Counted from the first letter of the stretch, positions 30,482 through 39,452 are shown. The stretch is DNA of 64,000 nt from an uncultured Candidatus Melainabacteria bacterium (GCA_947525005.1 CANNUY010000001.1:372001-436000); one strand, 5' to 3'. Numbers and translations: made by a program. The notes: generated by a model from the sequence alone, not told the origin.

Positions 30482-30937
30482 ATGGAAAAGTATACAGAGT
30501 CGATGTATTACCAGATTAAATTAACAGAAAAATTGTGTAAAATTTTCTGTAAACAACTTGAAGATACATTGAATTTGCCAATAACAATGGACGAATTTAC
30601 AATGTTAAATATAATTAAAGATCATAATGGTGATATTCACCAACGTGATATTGCCAAAATGCTTTTTAAAGATAGAGCTAATACTGGTAAAATGTTGAAT
30701 AAACTTGAAGAAAAAGGTTATATTGAAAAATTTGAAAAAGTTAGAAATAAAAGACAAGTTAATATTTTAACACTAACTGAGGAAGGCTTAAAAACTATTG
30801 AATATATGCGTTTAGAATTAGAACCAATATTTAATGGGATAGAAAAAAGAATTTCTAGAGAAGACGAAAAGATTGCAAAACGTCATCTACAAAATGTTAG
30901 AGATGTGATAACAGAAGCAATAGAATTAGATATATAA
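30482..30937 (+). CDS. MarR-family transcriptional regulator
   Basis: Winged-helix dimeric repressor, 151 residues from ATG 30482; an in-frame TTG at 30467 would add five residues and is the alternative. The winged helix spans about residues 35-105: 'EFTMLNIIKDHNGDIHQRDIAKML' then recognition helix 'DRANTGKMLNKLEEKGYIEK' and a wing with 'NKRQVNILTLTEEG'. Flanking helices form the dimer interface. It lies 26 bases before the EmrA-like gene and divergent from the TolC-like gene, and a palindrome covers both promoters. It likely represses the efflux genes and itself, released by a small toxic ligand; this is inference from layout. Confidence 0.88.
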   Translation: MEKYTESMYYQIKLTEKLCKIFCKQLEDTLNLPITMDEFTMLNIIKDHNGDIHQRDIAKMLFKDRANTGKMLNKLEEKGYIEKFEKVRNKRQVNILTLTEEGLKTIEYMRLELEPIFNGIEKRISREDEKIAKRHLQNVRDVITEAIELDI

Positions 30938-30963
30938 ATTATAATTAAGATAATGAGGTAAAA

Positions 30964-31965
30964 ATGGAAGAAAACAAAAACGTAACTCCTGAAGTAGAAA
31001 CTACAGAAGAAAATGAAAAAGAAAAGAAGAAGAAAAAAATCATTCTAACCGTATTGGGTATTTTAGCCATTGTGGTATGTGGATTTTTATATGATATAAC
31101 AAGATATGAAACCACTGATGATGCTTATGTTGAAACAACAACTGTTAGTGTTGCACCAAAAGTATCAGGTGAAATTGTTGAAGTTTATGTTAAAGACAAT
31201 GATTCTGTAAAAGCAGGTCAACCAATCGCAAAGATTGATGATAGGGATTATCAAGTAGCATTTGACCAAGCTGAAGCGGCTTATCAAAGAAAAATATTAG
31301 ACCAAAAGAATGCAAAAGCATCGCTTGAAGCAGTTAATTCAGAAATAGCTGTTGCAAAAAAAGATGTTGAGAGATATACAAATCTATACGCTGTAGGTGC
31401 AGTTTCTAAACAAACTTTAGATAATGCAAAAACAAGATATGCAAATCTTTCTGCTAACCAAACACAAGCACATCAAAATATTTTCTCAGCAGGAAACAAT
31501 GTTGCTGATGCTGATTTAAAAGCTTTAAAAGCTCAAAGAGATGCGGCTGCACTTAAGCTTTCATATACAACAATTTATGCGCCTCAAGATGGTACAGTTT
31601 CTTCAAAACGTGTAGAAAAAGGTATGCAGGTTTCTGCAGGTTCACCTCTTTTCACACTTGTTCCAAACGAAGTTTGGGTTGTTGCTAACTTCAAAGAAAC
31701 TCAGTTAGAAAACATGAAAGCTGGCATGAATGTTACTATGAAAATTGATACATACCCACACCACAAGTTCAAAGGTAGAATTGATAGTATCCAAAGAAGT
31801 TCAGGTGCTAAATCAAGTTTGTTCCCACCAGAAAATGCTGTTGGTTCATTCGTAAAAATTGTACAAAGAATTCCTGTGAAAATTGTTTTCACAGACTCTA
31901 ATGATGTTAAAAATTATCTTATTGCTCCTGGTATGTCTGTTGAGCCAAAAGTTCGTGTAAGATAA
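30964..31965 (+). CDS. HlyD/EmrA-type membrane fusion protein
   Basis: Periplasmic adaptor linking an inner membrane transporter to a TolC-type channel. 333 residues. A charged N-terminus precedes one membrane helix (about 25-45). Then come a lipoyl half (V-APKVSGEIVEVYVKDNDSVKAGQPIAKID), an alpha-hairpin (about 95-200), the second lipoyl half (IYAPQDGTVSSKRVEKGMQVSAGSPLF) and a beta-barrel domain ending at VRVR. This is closest to EmrA. It follows marR by 26 bases. The expected EmrB-like pump does not follow: the next gene is a DUF378 protein. The ATG is preceded by ATGAGGTAAAA. Confidence 0.9.
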   Translation: MEENKNVTPEVETTEENEKEKKKKKIILTVLGILAIVVCGFLYDITRYETTDDAYVETTTVSVAPKVSGEIVEVYVKDNDSVKAGQPIAKIDDRDYQVAFDQAEAAYQRKILDQKNAKASLEAVNSEIAVAKKDVERYTNLYAVGAVSKQTLDNAKTRYANLSANQTQAHQNIFSAGNNVADADLKALKAQRDAAALKLSYTTIYAPQDGTVSSKRVEKGMQVSAGSPLFTLVPNEVWVVANFKETQLENMKAGMNVTMKIDTYPHHKFKGRIDSIQRSSGAKSSLFPPENAVGSFVKIVQRIPVKIVFTDSNDVKNYLIAPGMSVEPKVRVR

Positions 31966-32003
31966 TATAGACAAATGTCGGATAAAAATTTTAATAAAAC
32001 AGT

Positions 32004-32039
32004 TTATAACCTCCTTATAACATTAAAAGGAGGTTATAA
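32004..32039 (+). promoter_or_regulatory. Hairpin sequestering the DUF378 ribosome binding site
   Basis: A 13-bp perfect stem: TTATAACCTCCTT (32004-32016) pairs with AAGGAGGTTATAA (32027-32039), leaving a 10-base loop. The right arm contains the full Shine-Dalgarno AAGGAGG and the A of the ATG. In RNA this would hide the start site. There is no T-run, so it is not a terminator. A temperature- or ligand-opened switch, or simple translational damping, is possible. Confidence 0.7.
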
Positions 32040-32254
32040 TGTATAAATTTTTTAAAATGTCATCATTTGTATTGGTTCTAATTGGTGCTTTGAATTGGGG
32101 TTTAGTAGGTTTATTTAAATTTGACCTTGTTGCTCGTTTGTTTGGTGAAATGTCTATGTTGACTAGGATAATCTATATCATAATAGGATTGTCTGCAATT
32201 ATTTCAGGGATAATGAGTTGTTTGTGTTATAAAAGACATCATCATAATTATTAA
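32039..32254 (+). CDS. DUF378 family small membrane protein
   Basis: 71 residues with two membrane helices (about 9-29 and 42-62) and a short charged tail rich in histidine (KRHHHNY). 'LVLIGALNWGLVGLFKFDLVA' is characteristic of the DUF378/YuzA family, whose function is unknown. The start codon is preceded by an ideal AAGGAGG, which lies in a strong hairpin. It sits 73 bases after the EmrA-like gene. A 15-bp stem follows about 8 bases after the stop. The His-rich C-terminus might bind metal, which is speculation. Confidence 0.85.
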   Translation: MYKFFKMSSFVLVLIGALNWGLVGLFKFDLVARLFGEMSMLTRIIYIIIGLSAIISGIMSCLCYKRHHHNY

Positions 32255-32261
32255 TAAAAGT

Positions 32262-32294
32262 TCAAGTGCTTGCAGTATTACTGCAAGCACTTGA
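32262..32294 (-). terminator. Terminator of rnpB, shared with the DUF378 gene
   Basis: A perfect 15-bp stem, TCAAGTGCTTGCAGT (32262-32276) with ACTGCAAGCACTTGA (32280-32294), and a 3-base loop. On the minus strand it follows the rnpB 3' end by about 8 bases and is trailed by ACTTTTATTAATAATT. On the plus strand it follows the DUF378 stop and has only a weak T-run (GTTAATAAAAG). Confidence 0.75.
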
Positions 32295-32301
32295 GTTAAT
32301 A

Positions 32302-32650
32302 AAAGTAAAGTAGCTCATAAGCCGTGTTCTGTTTCTAGGCAATCATCTGTCTGGTATTACGATTACTCGTAATCTCTAGCGATTTTTTAGGAGTTGGCGA
32401 ACAACCTTAATCTCCAATTCAATCTTGCATTCGGCTTGGGTTTACCTAGCTAATATTTCTCAATATTACTGGTGAAGCTCTTAACTCACCGTTGCACCAT
32501 CGCCTGTGGTTTTGCAACCCATCGGCAGTCTACATTTCTGTGGCACTATCCACCGATTCACATCGTCCGGAGTTTCTCCGGAAGCCTGTTCTTGAATGCA
32601 CGGACTTTCCTCACTTATAAATAAGCGCGATTACCCGACTACTTTACTTT
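32302..32650 (-). ncRNA. rnpB: RNase P RNA
   Basis: Catalytic RNA that trims tRNA 5' ends. On the minus strand the conserved P4 strand GAGGAAAGTCCG lies near the 5' end and ACAGAACACGGCTTATG at the 3' end, the standard RNase P signatures. The termini pair as P1: AAAGTAAAGTAG with CTACTTTACTTT. Bacterial type A layout, about 349 bases. Ends are set from P1. An extended -10 (TGTTATACT) lies just upstream and a terminator just downstream. Confidence 0.95.
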
Positions 32651-32653
32651 TTT

Positions 32654-32662
32654 AGTATAACA
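32654..32662 (-). promoter_or_regulatory. Extended -10 promoter of rnpB
   Basis: Minus-strand TGTTATACT (TGn plus -10 TATACT, 32654-32659) places the transcript start near 32647, at the P1 5' strand. No good -35 is visible. Confidence 0.5.
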
Positions 32663-32721
32663 TAATTCTTTAATTCAACATAGTCTTATCCAGTATTTCT
32701 GTGTTGTTTGGTTAATAAGGA

Positions 32722-35022
32722 TTAGTCAATATCTATTGGTTCACGCTGGATTGCATCAATGGCTTCTCTTGCTGTAAATACTATGCTTTCTGGTACGTTA
32801 TCAATCGTGGTAAGTTGTCTAAGTACATCAATAACACGTTTGAAACATCGTACTACGTCACCTTCACCTTGTTCAACTTCGTTCATTATATCTTCCCATT
32901 CTGCGCCATTTACCCACATTTCAATAAGTACTGAATAGAACGAATTTAAGTACATACAGTCATCAACATTATATTCTGTTTGAACCTTATCTACTCTACG
33001 TTTTATGTCCTTAATTTTGTTCAAGGTTTTTCTTACTTTAGTTGATAAAGGCAAGTGTGAATACATTTCAGCACGCATATCTTCTGTTGTGACTGTGCAA
33101 ACAACTGCAGATAACTCAGCAGGTGTCAAACCTTCTAGAACTCCTGAAAATACTATTTCTGCTAAGAATAATTCGTTTTCTGAACGAATTTGAGAAGCAG
33201 TTTTACCTTTTTCTGTTGGAAAATCATCTTTTAAGTATCCAAAATGGTTTAATACTGCTCTATGCGACAAGAATTTGTTCCAGAAAATATCTCGTTGAAT
33301 GTTTATCTCTTTTTCTAATTGTTCTCCTCGTTTTTCATAACGCTCGCATAAATCAATCGATTTCATGTGTTTTTTATATATTTTACAAGTGTCACATTTA
33401 TAAGAGTGCATTTCGTGTAGTTTTTCCTTAACGAATTTTTCAAAATTGATAGCTTCTTCTGTCAAAGGTCTATTTTTGTCACGTTCTTGTTTTCTGATTG
33501 TTTTTGCAATCTTTCTATTTTGGACATAAATATCTTTTGCTTTGTTATAATTTTTCAAGTCTTCGTTAGTCAACTTGCACCAACAGTTGAATTTAGATGC
33601 TTCTTCTAGTTTTTCGTTATTCAATTCTTGTTGGGCTAAAAGTCCTGTTAAACGTGAATTTGATGAAAAATATCCAAAACTTTTTAAGATAAGTTCTTTT
33701 GCTTCTTCAACGCTAAATCTTTGTAATAGGTTGAGAACCATAGAATAACTAGGAGAAAATCTGCTTTCAAGAGGGTTAGATTTGCTCAAAACAAGGTCTG
33801 CAACATCTTGAGGTGTTTGGAACGGTGTTCCAACTATTACGACATATCCAACTTTGTCCATACCACGACGTCCTGCACGTCCTGACATTTGTAAGAACTC
33901 ATTTGCAGTCAAAATTCTGTGACCCTCATCTGTTCTTTTGCTAATAGAACTTATAACGGTTGAACGAGCAGGCATGTTTATACCTGCCGCTAATGTTTCT
34001 GTTGCGAATACTACTTTGATAAGTCCTTTTTGAAATAGCTTTTCAACTAGAACTTTCCAAGATGGTAACAATCCTGCGTGGTGCGATGCAACACCTTGTA
34101 ATAAATATTCAATGTGTTTGTTTTTGTATAAATATGGGTTTTCTGCAATATATTCGTCAATAATTTCTCGGATTTGTTCACGTTCTTGTTTTGTGACTAA
34201 ATCTAATGAAACGCATTTCTCCATTTGCTCATCACATTTTTTTCGTGAGAAAGTAAAATATATTGCTGGTAACATATCTTTTTCGTGTAAGTTTCTTACG
34301 ACATCTTTAACGTGTGATTTCTGCTGTGCTTTCCCTCTTGGTCCACGCTTAAACTCACGTCTTTCTGGACGAATTTTTTTGTTTAACAATCCTCCTGGTG
34401 ATAGAAGTGGAAGAATTGTATTTGGTTGTGAACTGTCAAAATAATAGTATCTTAATGGTACTGGTCTAAAATCAGTATTGATAAGTTTAGTTTTTGAATG
34501 TACTGTATTTATCCAATCTGTTAATTTGTCTGCATTAGCAACTGTTGCCGATAAAGCGATTATTTGAACATTTGTAGGACAATAAATTATGCTTTCTTCC
34601 CAAACTGTTCCTCGTTGTTCATCATTCATATAGTGAACTTCGTCTAGTACAACATATTTAACTTTTTGCATATTATCGCTGATAGAACCGAAGTTTGTAC
34701 AATACAACATGTTTCTGAAAACTTCAGTTGTCATAACTACAATTTGTGCATCTCTATTAAAAGAAGAATCACCTGTTAGGAGTCCAACTTTATCAGCACC
34801 ATATTTTTCTGAAAAATCGTTGAATTTTTGATTAGATAATGCTTTTAGTGGAGTTGTGTAAAATATTCTGTCACCGTGTTCTAATGCACAATGAATTGCG
34901 TGTTGTGCGATTACGGTTTTACCTGCGCCTGTCGGTGCACATACCACAACACTTTCACCTTTTGAGATACAATCACAAGCATCTTTTTGGAAATCATCTA
35001 ATTCAAATGGAAATTCGTACAT
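32722..35022 (-). CDS. Ski2/Mtr4-like DEVH-box RNA helicase
   Basis: ATP-dependent superfamily II helicase of the Ski2-like group, 766 residues. Motif I is PTGAGKT (30-36), motif II DEVH (127-130), motif III SAT near 159, motif VI QMSGRAGRRGMD (from 378). The C-terminal region after about 600 has the DSHCT-domain character. A Cys cluster (CDTCKIYKKHMKSIDLC, about 544-560) lies in the middle helical region and could bind metal. Cyanobacteria and chloroplasts carry homologues (ISE2-like) linked to RNA maturation, so rRNA or mRNA processing is the likely role. It lies directly upstream of rnpB on the same strand. Confidence 0.88.
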   Translation of the reverse strand: MYEFPFELDDFQKDACDCISKGESVVVCAPTGAGKTVIAQHAIHCALEHGDRIFYTTPLKALSNQKFNDFSEKYGADKVGLLTGDSSFNRDAQIVVMTTEVFRNMLYCTNFGSISDNMQKVKYVVLDEVHYMNDEQRGTVWEESIIYCPTNVQIIALSATVANADKLTDWINTVHSKTKLINTDFRPVPLRYYYFDSSQPNTILPLLSPGGLLNKKIRPERREFKRGPRGKAQQKSHVKDVVRNLHEKDMLPAIYFTFSRKKCDEQMEKCVSLDLVTKQEREQIREIIDEYIAENPYLYKNKHIEYLLQGVASHHAGLLPSWKVLVEKLFQKGLIKVVFATETLAAGINMPARSTVISSISKRTDEGHRILTANEFLQMSGRAGRRGMDKVGYVVIVGTPFQTPQDVADLVLSKSNPLESRFSPSYSMVLNLLQRFSVEEAKELILKSFGYFSSNSRLTGLLAQQELNNEKLEEASKFNCWCKLTNEDLKNYNKAKDIYVQNRKIAKTIRKQERDKNRPLTEEAINFEKFVKEKLHEMHSYKCDTCKIYKKHMKSIDLCERYEKRGEQLEKEINIQRDIFWNKFLSHRAVLNHFGYLKDDFPTEKGKTASQIRSENELFLAEIVFSGVLEGLTPAELSAVVCTVTTEDMRAEMYSHLPLSTKVRKTLNKIKDIKRRVDKVQTEYNVDDCMYLNSFYSVLIEMWVNGAEWEDIMNEVEQGEGDVVRCFKRVIDVLRQLTTIDNVPESIVFTAREAIDAIQREPIDID

Positions 35023-35111
35023 ATTTTCTTCCTAACTATTCTGTGTTCTATTCATTATGACATATTACTCAAGTCTGTTCAATAATTCTAAAAGATGATA
35101 ATTCTTGATAA

Positions 35112-35924
35112 TTATTCAACTTCGACATCTAGAATTTTAAAAATTGGTTTTAGCTCAGGGTAATAGTCGTTTTTATATAATTCAGAAAACTTTTGAAAAC
35201 TCATTGGTGCGAGTTCTTTTGTAAATTCTTTATCTAAATAAACACCTTCAATAAACCTTGCAAACAATTCAGTTGGACTAGAATAATATTTGTTTAATCT
35301 TGCGATACGTCTTGTTATTCTTGCACGTTTACGTTGTTTCGACCTTAGGTTTAGGTAATTGACAAACACATCAGGAATGTTTGGAAAATCTTTTCTTACA
35401 TTAGTTATTGAGTATGTTTTAGGGTTAAACCAACTAATAAGTTTTACTCTGTCATATTTTTCTAAGTATCCAAGATTTGACCACATTGCATACCTTTTAA
35501 ATTGTTTGAATTCTTCTGTAAGATTAAATTTCGGGTAAACTTTTTTTATTTTTGAGCTTAATTCTTTTATTGATTTATTTATTATTTGTCGTTCTTGTAT
35601 TAGGTTTTTGCACAACGAATTTTCATCAACAAAATTGGTTACACAGAGGAGTTCTTCTTTTAGTTCTTCAATATTTGTATCAAAAAGTACATAAGAATTT
35701 TTAAATTTGTTATCTAACAAAGAATTGACATAGTGTGCAAATTCGTGCAATATAGTTTTTATGGCAGAACAATCATCAAGGTTTTTAGAAATATCAATTC
35801 TTCCTTCTTTGAAAAACCCGTTATGACCTCTTGCTTTTGTCGTGGTATGGATATCAAGTCCTATTCTTGATAAATATGTAATGAGTTCAGATTTTAAGAC
35901 TGTTTCGTTTCGTGTACTAACCAT
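35112..35924 (-). CDS. Putative zinc metallopeptidase (HEFAH)
   Basis: 270 residues. HEFAH (60-64) in 'AIKTILHEFAHYVNSLL' is an HExxH zinc site, and a downstream helix 'NIEELKEELLCVTNFVDE' could give a third ligand, as in the ImmA/IrrE-like fold. The preceding 'GRIDISKN' strand fits that fold. The C-terminal 120 residues are basic (KQRKRARITRRIARLNK) and could bind nucleic acid. It overlaps cutA by 31 bases, so it is coupled to it. No signal peptide, so cytoplasmic. The family is not certain; a non-peptidase descendant is possible. Confidence 0.65.
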   Translation of the reverse strand: MVSTRNETVLKSELITYLSRIGLDIHTTTKARGHNGFFKEGRIDISKNLDDCSAIKTILHEFAHYVNSLLDNKFKNSYVLFDTNIEELKEELLCVTNFVDENSLCKNLIQERQIINKSIKELSSKIKKVYPKFNLTEEFKQFKRYAMWSNLGYLEKYDRVKLISWFNPKTYSITNVRKDFPNIPDVFVNYLNLRSKQRKRARITRRIARLNKYYSSPTELFARFIEGVYLDKEFTKELAPMSFQKFSELYKNDYYPELKPIFKILDVEVE

Positions 35925-36214
35925 TGAAGATATTCTTTACTACATTCAACTATCGGTAATGCTATAATTTCTGGAACATTGTATGGGTGAAGTTCTGTGA
36001 TAAGAGTTTTAATCTTATCGAAGTTGCATCTTAGAGTTTTAATAGTTAACAAAACTTCTTTTTCTTTTTCTATTTCACCGTCCCAAGAGAACAATGACTC
36101 AACTCTCTCAATAGCACTAACACAACCTGCCATTTTGTATTTTAAAATACATTTTGCAATATCCTTTGCAATTCTTTTGTCAGGTACTGTACAATGTATT
36201 ACTATAGCGTCCAT
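35894..36214 (-). CDS. cutA: CutA1 divalent ion tolerance protein
   Basis: 106 residues, the usual CutA size, with the conserved segments 'GCVSAIERVESLFSWDGEIEKEKEVLLTIKT' type strand-turn-strand (about residues 30-60; W48, E52) and 'HPYNVPEIIALPI' (about 76-88). These proteins form very stable trimers with a PII-like ferredoxin fold. The copper-tolerance name is historical and the cellular role remains unclear. Third gene of the operon coiled-coil protein, glcD, cutA, metallopeptidase: 12 bases after glcD and 31 bases overlapping the peptidase gene. Confidence 0.92.
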   Translation of the reverse strand: MDAIVIHCTVPDKRIAKDIAKCILKYKMAGCVSAIERVESLFSWDGEIEKEKEVLLTIKTLRCNFDKIKTLITELHPYNVPEIIALPIVECSKEYLQWLVHETKQS

Positions 36215-36226
36215 TTTTTACTCCTT

Positions 36227-37627
36227 TTATTCGTCTAACTTAAAAATTTTGTTTGGGTTGAGAATATTATTTTTATCCAATGTTTTTTTAATAGTTCTCA
36301 TCAATTTCAATGTTGAATTATCTATTGCTTTATTTATAAATTTTCTTTTTTCTAGCCCAATGCCGTGTTCAGCAGACAAGTTTCCACCAAGTTTTAAAGT
36401 CAATTCATAAAGCTCATCTTTAATTTTTTTGTATCTTTCAACTTCATCTTTGTTGTTAAAATCAAGTGCGATTTGAGGGTGCAAATTGCCGTCCCCTATA
36501 TGCCCAACTGTTGAAACAGGTAAATTATATTTGTTGCAAATCTCGTGAATACCCTTTACTAATTCTGAAATTTTATCTCTTGGAACGATTAAATCATTAG
36601 ACATAACATCAGGTTTTAAACTAGCTGTTGCAGGAAATGATTGACGTCTAGCTTGCCAAATCTTATCTTGTTCTTCTTTTGTTTTAGAAATAATAATTTT
36701 TGTTGCACCTGATTGTTCAAGAATTCTTTTAGAGCGTTCAATTTGGGTATCCATAGAACATTCAAACCCGTCTATCTCAACAATTAAACCTGCTTCACTT
36801 CCTACGACAAGTAATCCTGTAGGGTTGAAGTTTTCAATCGTTGTTATTGCATTTTTGTCCATAAACTCGATTGTTGATGCCCAGATGTGTTCATCTATCA
36901 AATTATTTACTGATAAAGTTGCTTTTTCAACGTCATCAAAAAAAGCAAGCATTACTCTTGAAGTTTCTGGTTTTGGGATAAGCTTTAAAGTAGCTTCTAC
37001 AACAAGTCCAAGTGTTCCTTCGCTCCCGATGAATAATTGTTCTAAGTGATAACCTGTTGCATTTTTAATCATACTTGAACCTGTCTGAATGATATCACCG
37101 TTTGCAAGTATAACTTTTAATCCGAGTACAAAATCCTTAGTGCTTCCGTATTTAAAAGTCTTTGGACCACCAGCACTTTGTGCTATTGCTCCACCAATCG
37201 TTGATACAACCAAGTTTGATGGGTCGAGTGGAAAAAATAATCCTACTTCTTCAACTGCCTTTTGAATTTCGCCAATGACTGCACCTGCTTGAACTTTTAT
37301 TGTCATATTGGTTTTGCTGACTTCTAGAATTTTATTCATCTTAGTAAAGTTAAGAATAATTCCACCAGTTTCATTGATACAGCCACCAACAAGGTTTGTA
37401 CCTGCACCACGTGCAGTCACTGATATTTTATTTGCATTAGCGAACTTAACTATTTGTTGAACTTGTTCAACTGTTTCAGGAAAAACCACCACAGAAGGTG
37501 GAATATCTCCTGAAATTCCATTTGTACCATCTTGAGAATATACATAACATTCTTCTTTTGTAGAAAGTATATTTTCTTTTGGTAAGATATTTTTAAGCTC
37601 TGATGTTATTTTATTCTTCGTCAACAT
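36227..37627 (-). CDS. glcD: FAD-linked oxidase, GlcD/D-lactate dehydrogenase type
   Basis: Oxidises a 2-hydroxy acid such as glycolate or D-lactate using FAD. 466 residues. The FAD-binding PCMH domain includes 'PETVEQVQQIV' (50-60) and 'ARGAGTNLVGG' (72-82). The C-terminal FAD-oxidase domain carries HIGDGNLHP and SAEHGIGLEKR, both conserved. No GlcE or GlcF partner is adjacent, so a stand-alone D-lactate-type enzyme is as likely as glycolate oxidase. The start overlaps the previous gene by 17 bases and cutA follows after 12 bases. Confidence 0.88.
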   Translation of the reverse strand: MLTKNKITSELKNILPKENILSTKEECYVYSQDGTNGISGDIPPSVVVFPETVEQVQQIVKFANANKISVTARGAGTNLVGGCINETGGIILNFTKMNKILEVSKTNMTIKVQAGAVIGEIQKAVEEVGLFFPLDPSNLVVSTIGGAIAQSAGGPKTFKYGSTKDFVLGLKVILANGDIIQTGSSMIKNATGYHLEQLFIGSEGTLGLVVEATLKLIPKPETSRVMLAFFDDVEKATLSVNNLIDEHIWASTIEFMDKNAITTIENFNPTGLLVVGSEAGLIVEIDGFECSMDTQIERSKRILEQSGATKIIISKTKEEQDKIWQARRQSFPATASLKPDVMSNDLIVPRDKISELVKGIHEICNKYNLPVSTVGHIGDGNLHPQIALDFNNKDEVERYKKIKDELYELTLKLGGNLSAEHGIGLEKRKFINKAIDNSTLKLMRTIKKTLDKNNILNPNKIFKLDE

Positions 37628-39452
37628 AAGATGTTAGTTTTCCAATACTGTTGTTAAGCTTTTCTAATTTTGCATCAATGTTAGTCATTTTATCCATAAC
37701 CACTGATGCATCATTCTTAGCTGAGAACTCTAAGATTGTTGTCATTCGTTCGTCCATTTGTTTCAATCGTTCTTCTAGTGAAGCAATTTGTTGATTTTGG
37801 TTTAGAATAACAGCCAATTTTTCGTCCATTGAACTTATGTATTCTTGTTGTTGAGCAATTTGTGCGTTTTGTTCAAGAATTTTTTGTTCAAGTGCCTCTA
37901 TTTTTGCGCTGTAATCAATTGTTTCAGGAATTTGGATTGAATCAATTCCGTTTCCTAACCTATCTGAAATATTTGTAAGTGATTCACCTGCGTTATCAAC
38001 CCACTCAGCTAACATTACTAAAGATTGGTTTATCAATTCGTTGTAGCTTTTGTTGTCATCTAAAACTTTGTTTATTTGTTCTAATGCTGATTCAATATTG
38101 CTATATTGTCTAGCATTTGTTTCTGACTTAAGTTGAGAATTGATTTTTTCAAAACAATTTTGGAATTTATCCAATGATGTATTTAAAGTTTCTGTATCTT
38201 TATCTGATGACAATAATAATGTGTTTACTCGAGTGCTTATGCTCAAGATGTCTTCTTGCATTTTTTTAATATTATCAGTAACTTCAAAATTTTCGTCTTT
38301 TTGAACTCTTTGATTGATTTTATCAAGAGTTATATAGATGTTATTTAATTCTTCGTTGTTGTTATTTAATGCAAGTGTATTGATGTGTTGACCAAGTTCA
38401 TTAAGATATATTCTTATTTTAGCTAGGTCAGATTCAATATCTTGCATACTGTATGTATAATCTGAATCTTCATCACTTGATTGAAGATATGAAATATTTT
38501 GTTTAAGTTCGCATATTAAATCTTTGATATCTTTTACAGAATCTTTTGTGAACGGTAATAATTCATTAACTTTAGAGTGAATTTCTTCTTTTGTAGTATC
38601 TTCTTTTTCTTCAACTTCTGGAGTTTCAGAAATAGTTTCTAAGATTTTGTTATATTGTTGAGTTGTGTTGACGTTAAGATTGTATAATCCATTTTTAAGC
38701 ATCTCTAGATTTTCTTGAAGTGCTTCGACATTTATTCCACCAACACCTGCTACTTTTGAAAAACTAATAGAATTGATGTTTTCTTGGATTTTAGAGAAAA
38801 TATCAATTACGCTTTTTTTAAGGTTTGCATTTGATTTTTCAATATTTGTTGATAACAAAAGAATATCATCAGAAATTGAACTAACATTGGACTCATTAGA
38901 GTTTTCAACTTTTGTTTTGAAAATTTTTTCTAGATATTGAATGCCATCTTTTAAATTTTCGTTTAGGGTTTCGATATCTGTTTTAACAAGGTTTGTAGCT
39001 GTATTTGACTGATTATATAAAACTTCTGCGTTTTCATTAAGCTTTGTTCCAAGATTTTGTTCTAATTGAGCAGAGATGTTTAATAGTATTTGTTTATCTA
39101 TCCCAGAATTGTTTGCGATAATATCTAATCTGTTTACTTTTTCAGTTAGTTTGGTAACAAGAGGTTCAAATTCAGCAAGGTTTGTTGAATCAATACTTTG
39201 GTTGAGCCTAGCTATTTCGTTACGAACTTCTAGAAGATTCGTTTGTAATACTGTAAATTCTTCTGACTTAGGTTCTTCATTTTGTTCAAGCCTTGAAATA
39301 TAGTTCCCTATACCGTCAAGAGTTTGTATGATAGTGTATAATTGGTCGTTACAATTTTTTTCACTCATCATGTTTTCTTTAATATCTGTAACAAGATTTT
39401 TGATTTCTGTTAAGCTCTCTGTTGTCATTTTCTCGTTCCCTAACTCAGTCAT
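37611..39452 (-). CDS. Large coiled-coil protein of unknown function
   Basis: 613 residues, nearly all alpha-helical: Leu/Ile heptads with Asn, Glu, Ser and Lys between, and repeated 'LexNLkxgi', 'LxxlneqL' patterns. No signal peptide, membrane helix or enzyme motif. Near the C-terminus 'LEQKILEQNAQIAQQQEYISSMDEKL' is a strong heptad stretch. It heads the operon with glcD (17-base overlap). A TATAAT box at 39470-39475 puts the transcript start close to the first ATG, so the in-frame ATG at 39428, eight codons later, is a serious alternative start. A filament or scaffold role is possible; nothing identifies a partner. Confidence 0.7.
   Translation of the reverse strand: MTELGNEKMTTESLTEIKNLVTDIKENMMSEKNCNDQLYTIIQTLDGIGNYISRLEQNEEPKSEEFTVLQTNLLEVRNEIARLNQSIDSTNLAEFEPLVTKLTEKVNRLDIIANNSGIDKQILLNISAQLEQNLGTKLNENAEVLYNQSNTATNLVKTDIETLNENLKDGIQYLEKIFKTKVENSNESNVSSISDDILLLSTNIEKSNANLKKSVIDIFSKIQENINSISFSKVAGVGGINVEALQENLEMLKNGLYNLNVNTTQQYNKILETISETPEVEEKEDTTKEEIHSKVNELLPFTKDSVKDIKDLICELKQNISYLQSSDEDSDYTYSMQDIESDLAKIRIYLNELGQHINTLALNNNNEELNNIYITLDKINQRVQKDENFEVTDNIKKMQEDILSISTRVNTLLLSSDKDTETLNTSLDKFQNCFEKINSQLKSETNARQYSNIESALEQINKVLDDNKSYNELINQSLVMLAEWVDNAGESLTNISDRLGNGIDSIQIPETIDYSAKIEALEQKILEQNAQIAQQQEYISSMDEKLAVILNQNQQIASLEERLKQMDERMTTILEFSAKNDASVVMDKMTNIDAKLEKLNNSIGKLTSYVDEE

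Noticed and set aside
32302..32650. Protein-coding gene between the DUF378 gene and the helicase
   Set aside because: The region has no credible frame and carries RNase P RNA signatures.
34112..34444. Plus-strand 110-codon frame opposite the helicase
   Set aside because: Antisense shadow of a well-supported helicase gene.
36227..36410. Overlapping plus-strand frame at the cutA/glcD junction
   Set aside because: It is antisense to two recognised genes, low in complexity and without a ribosome site.
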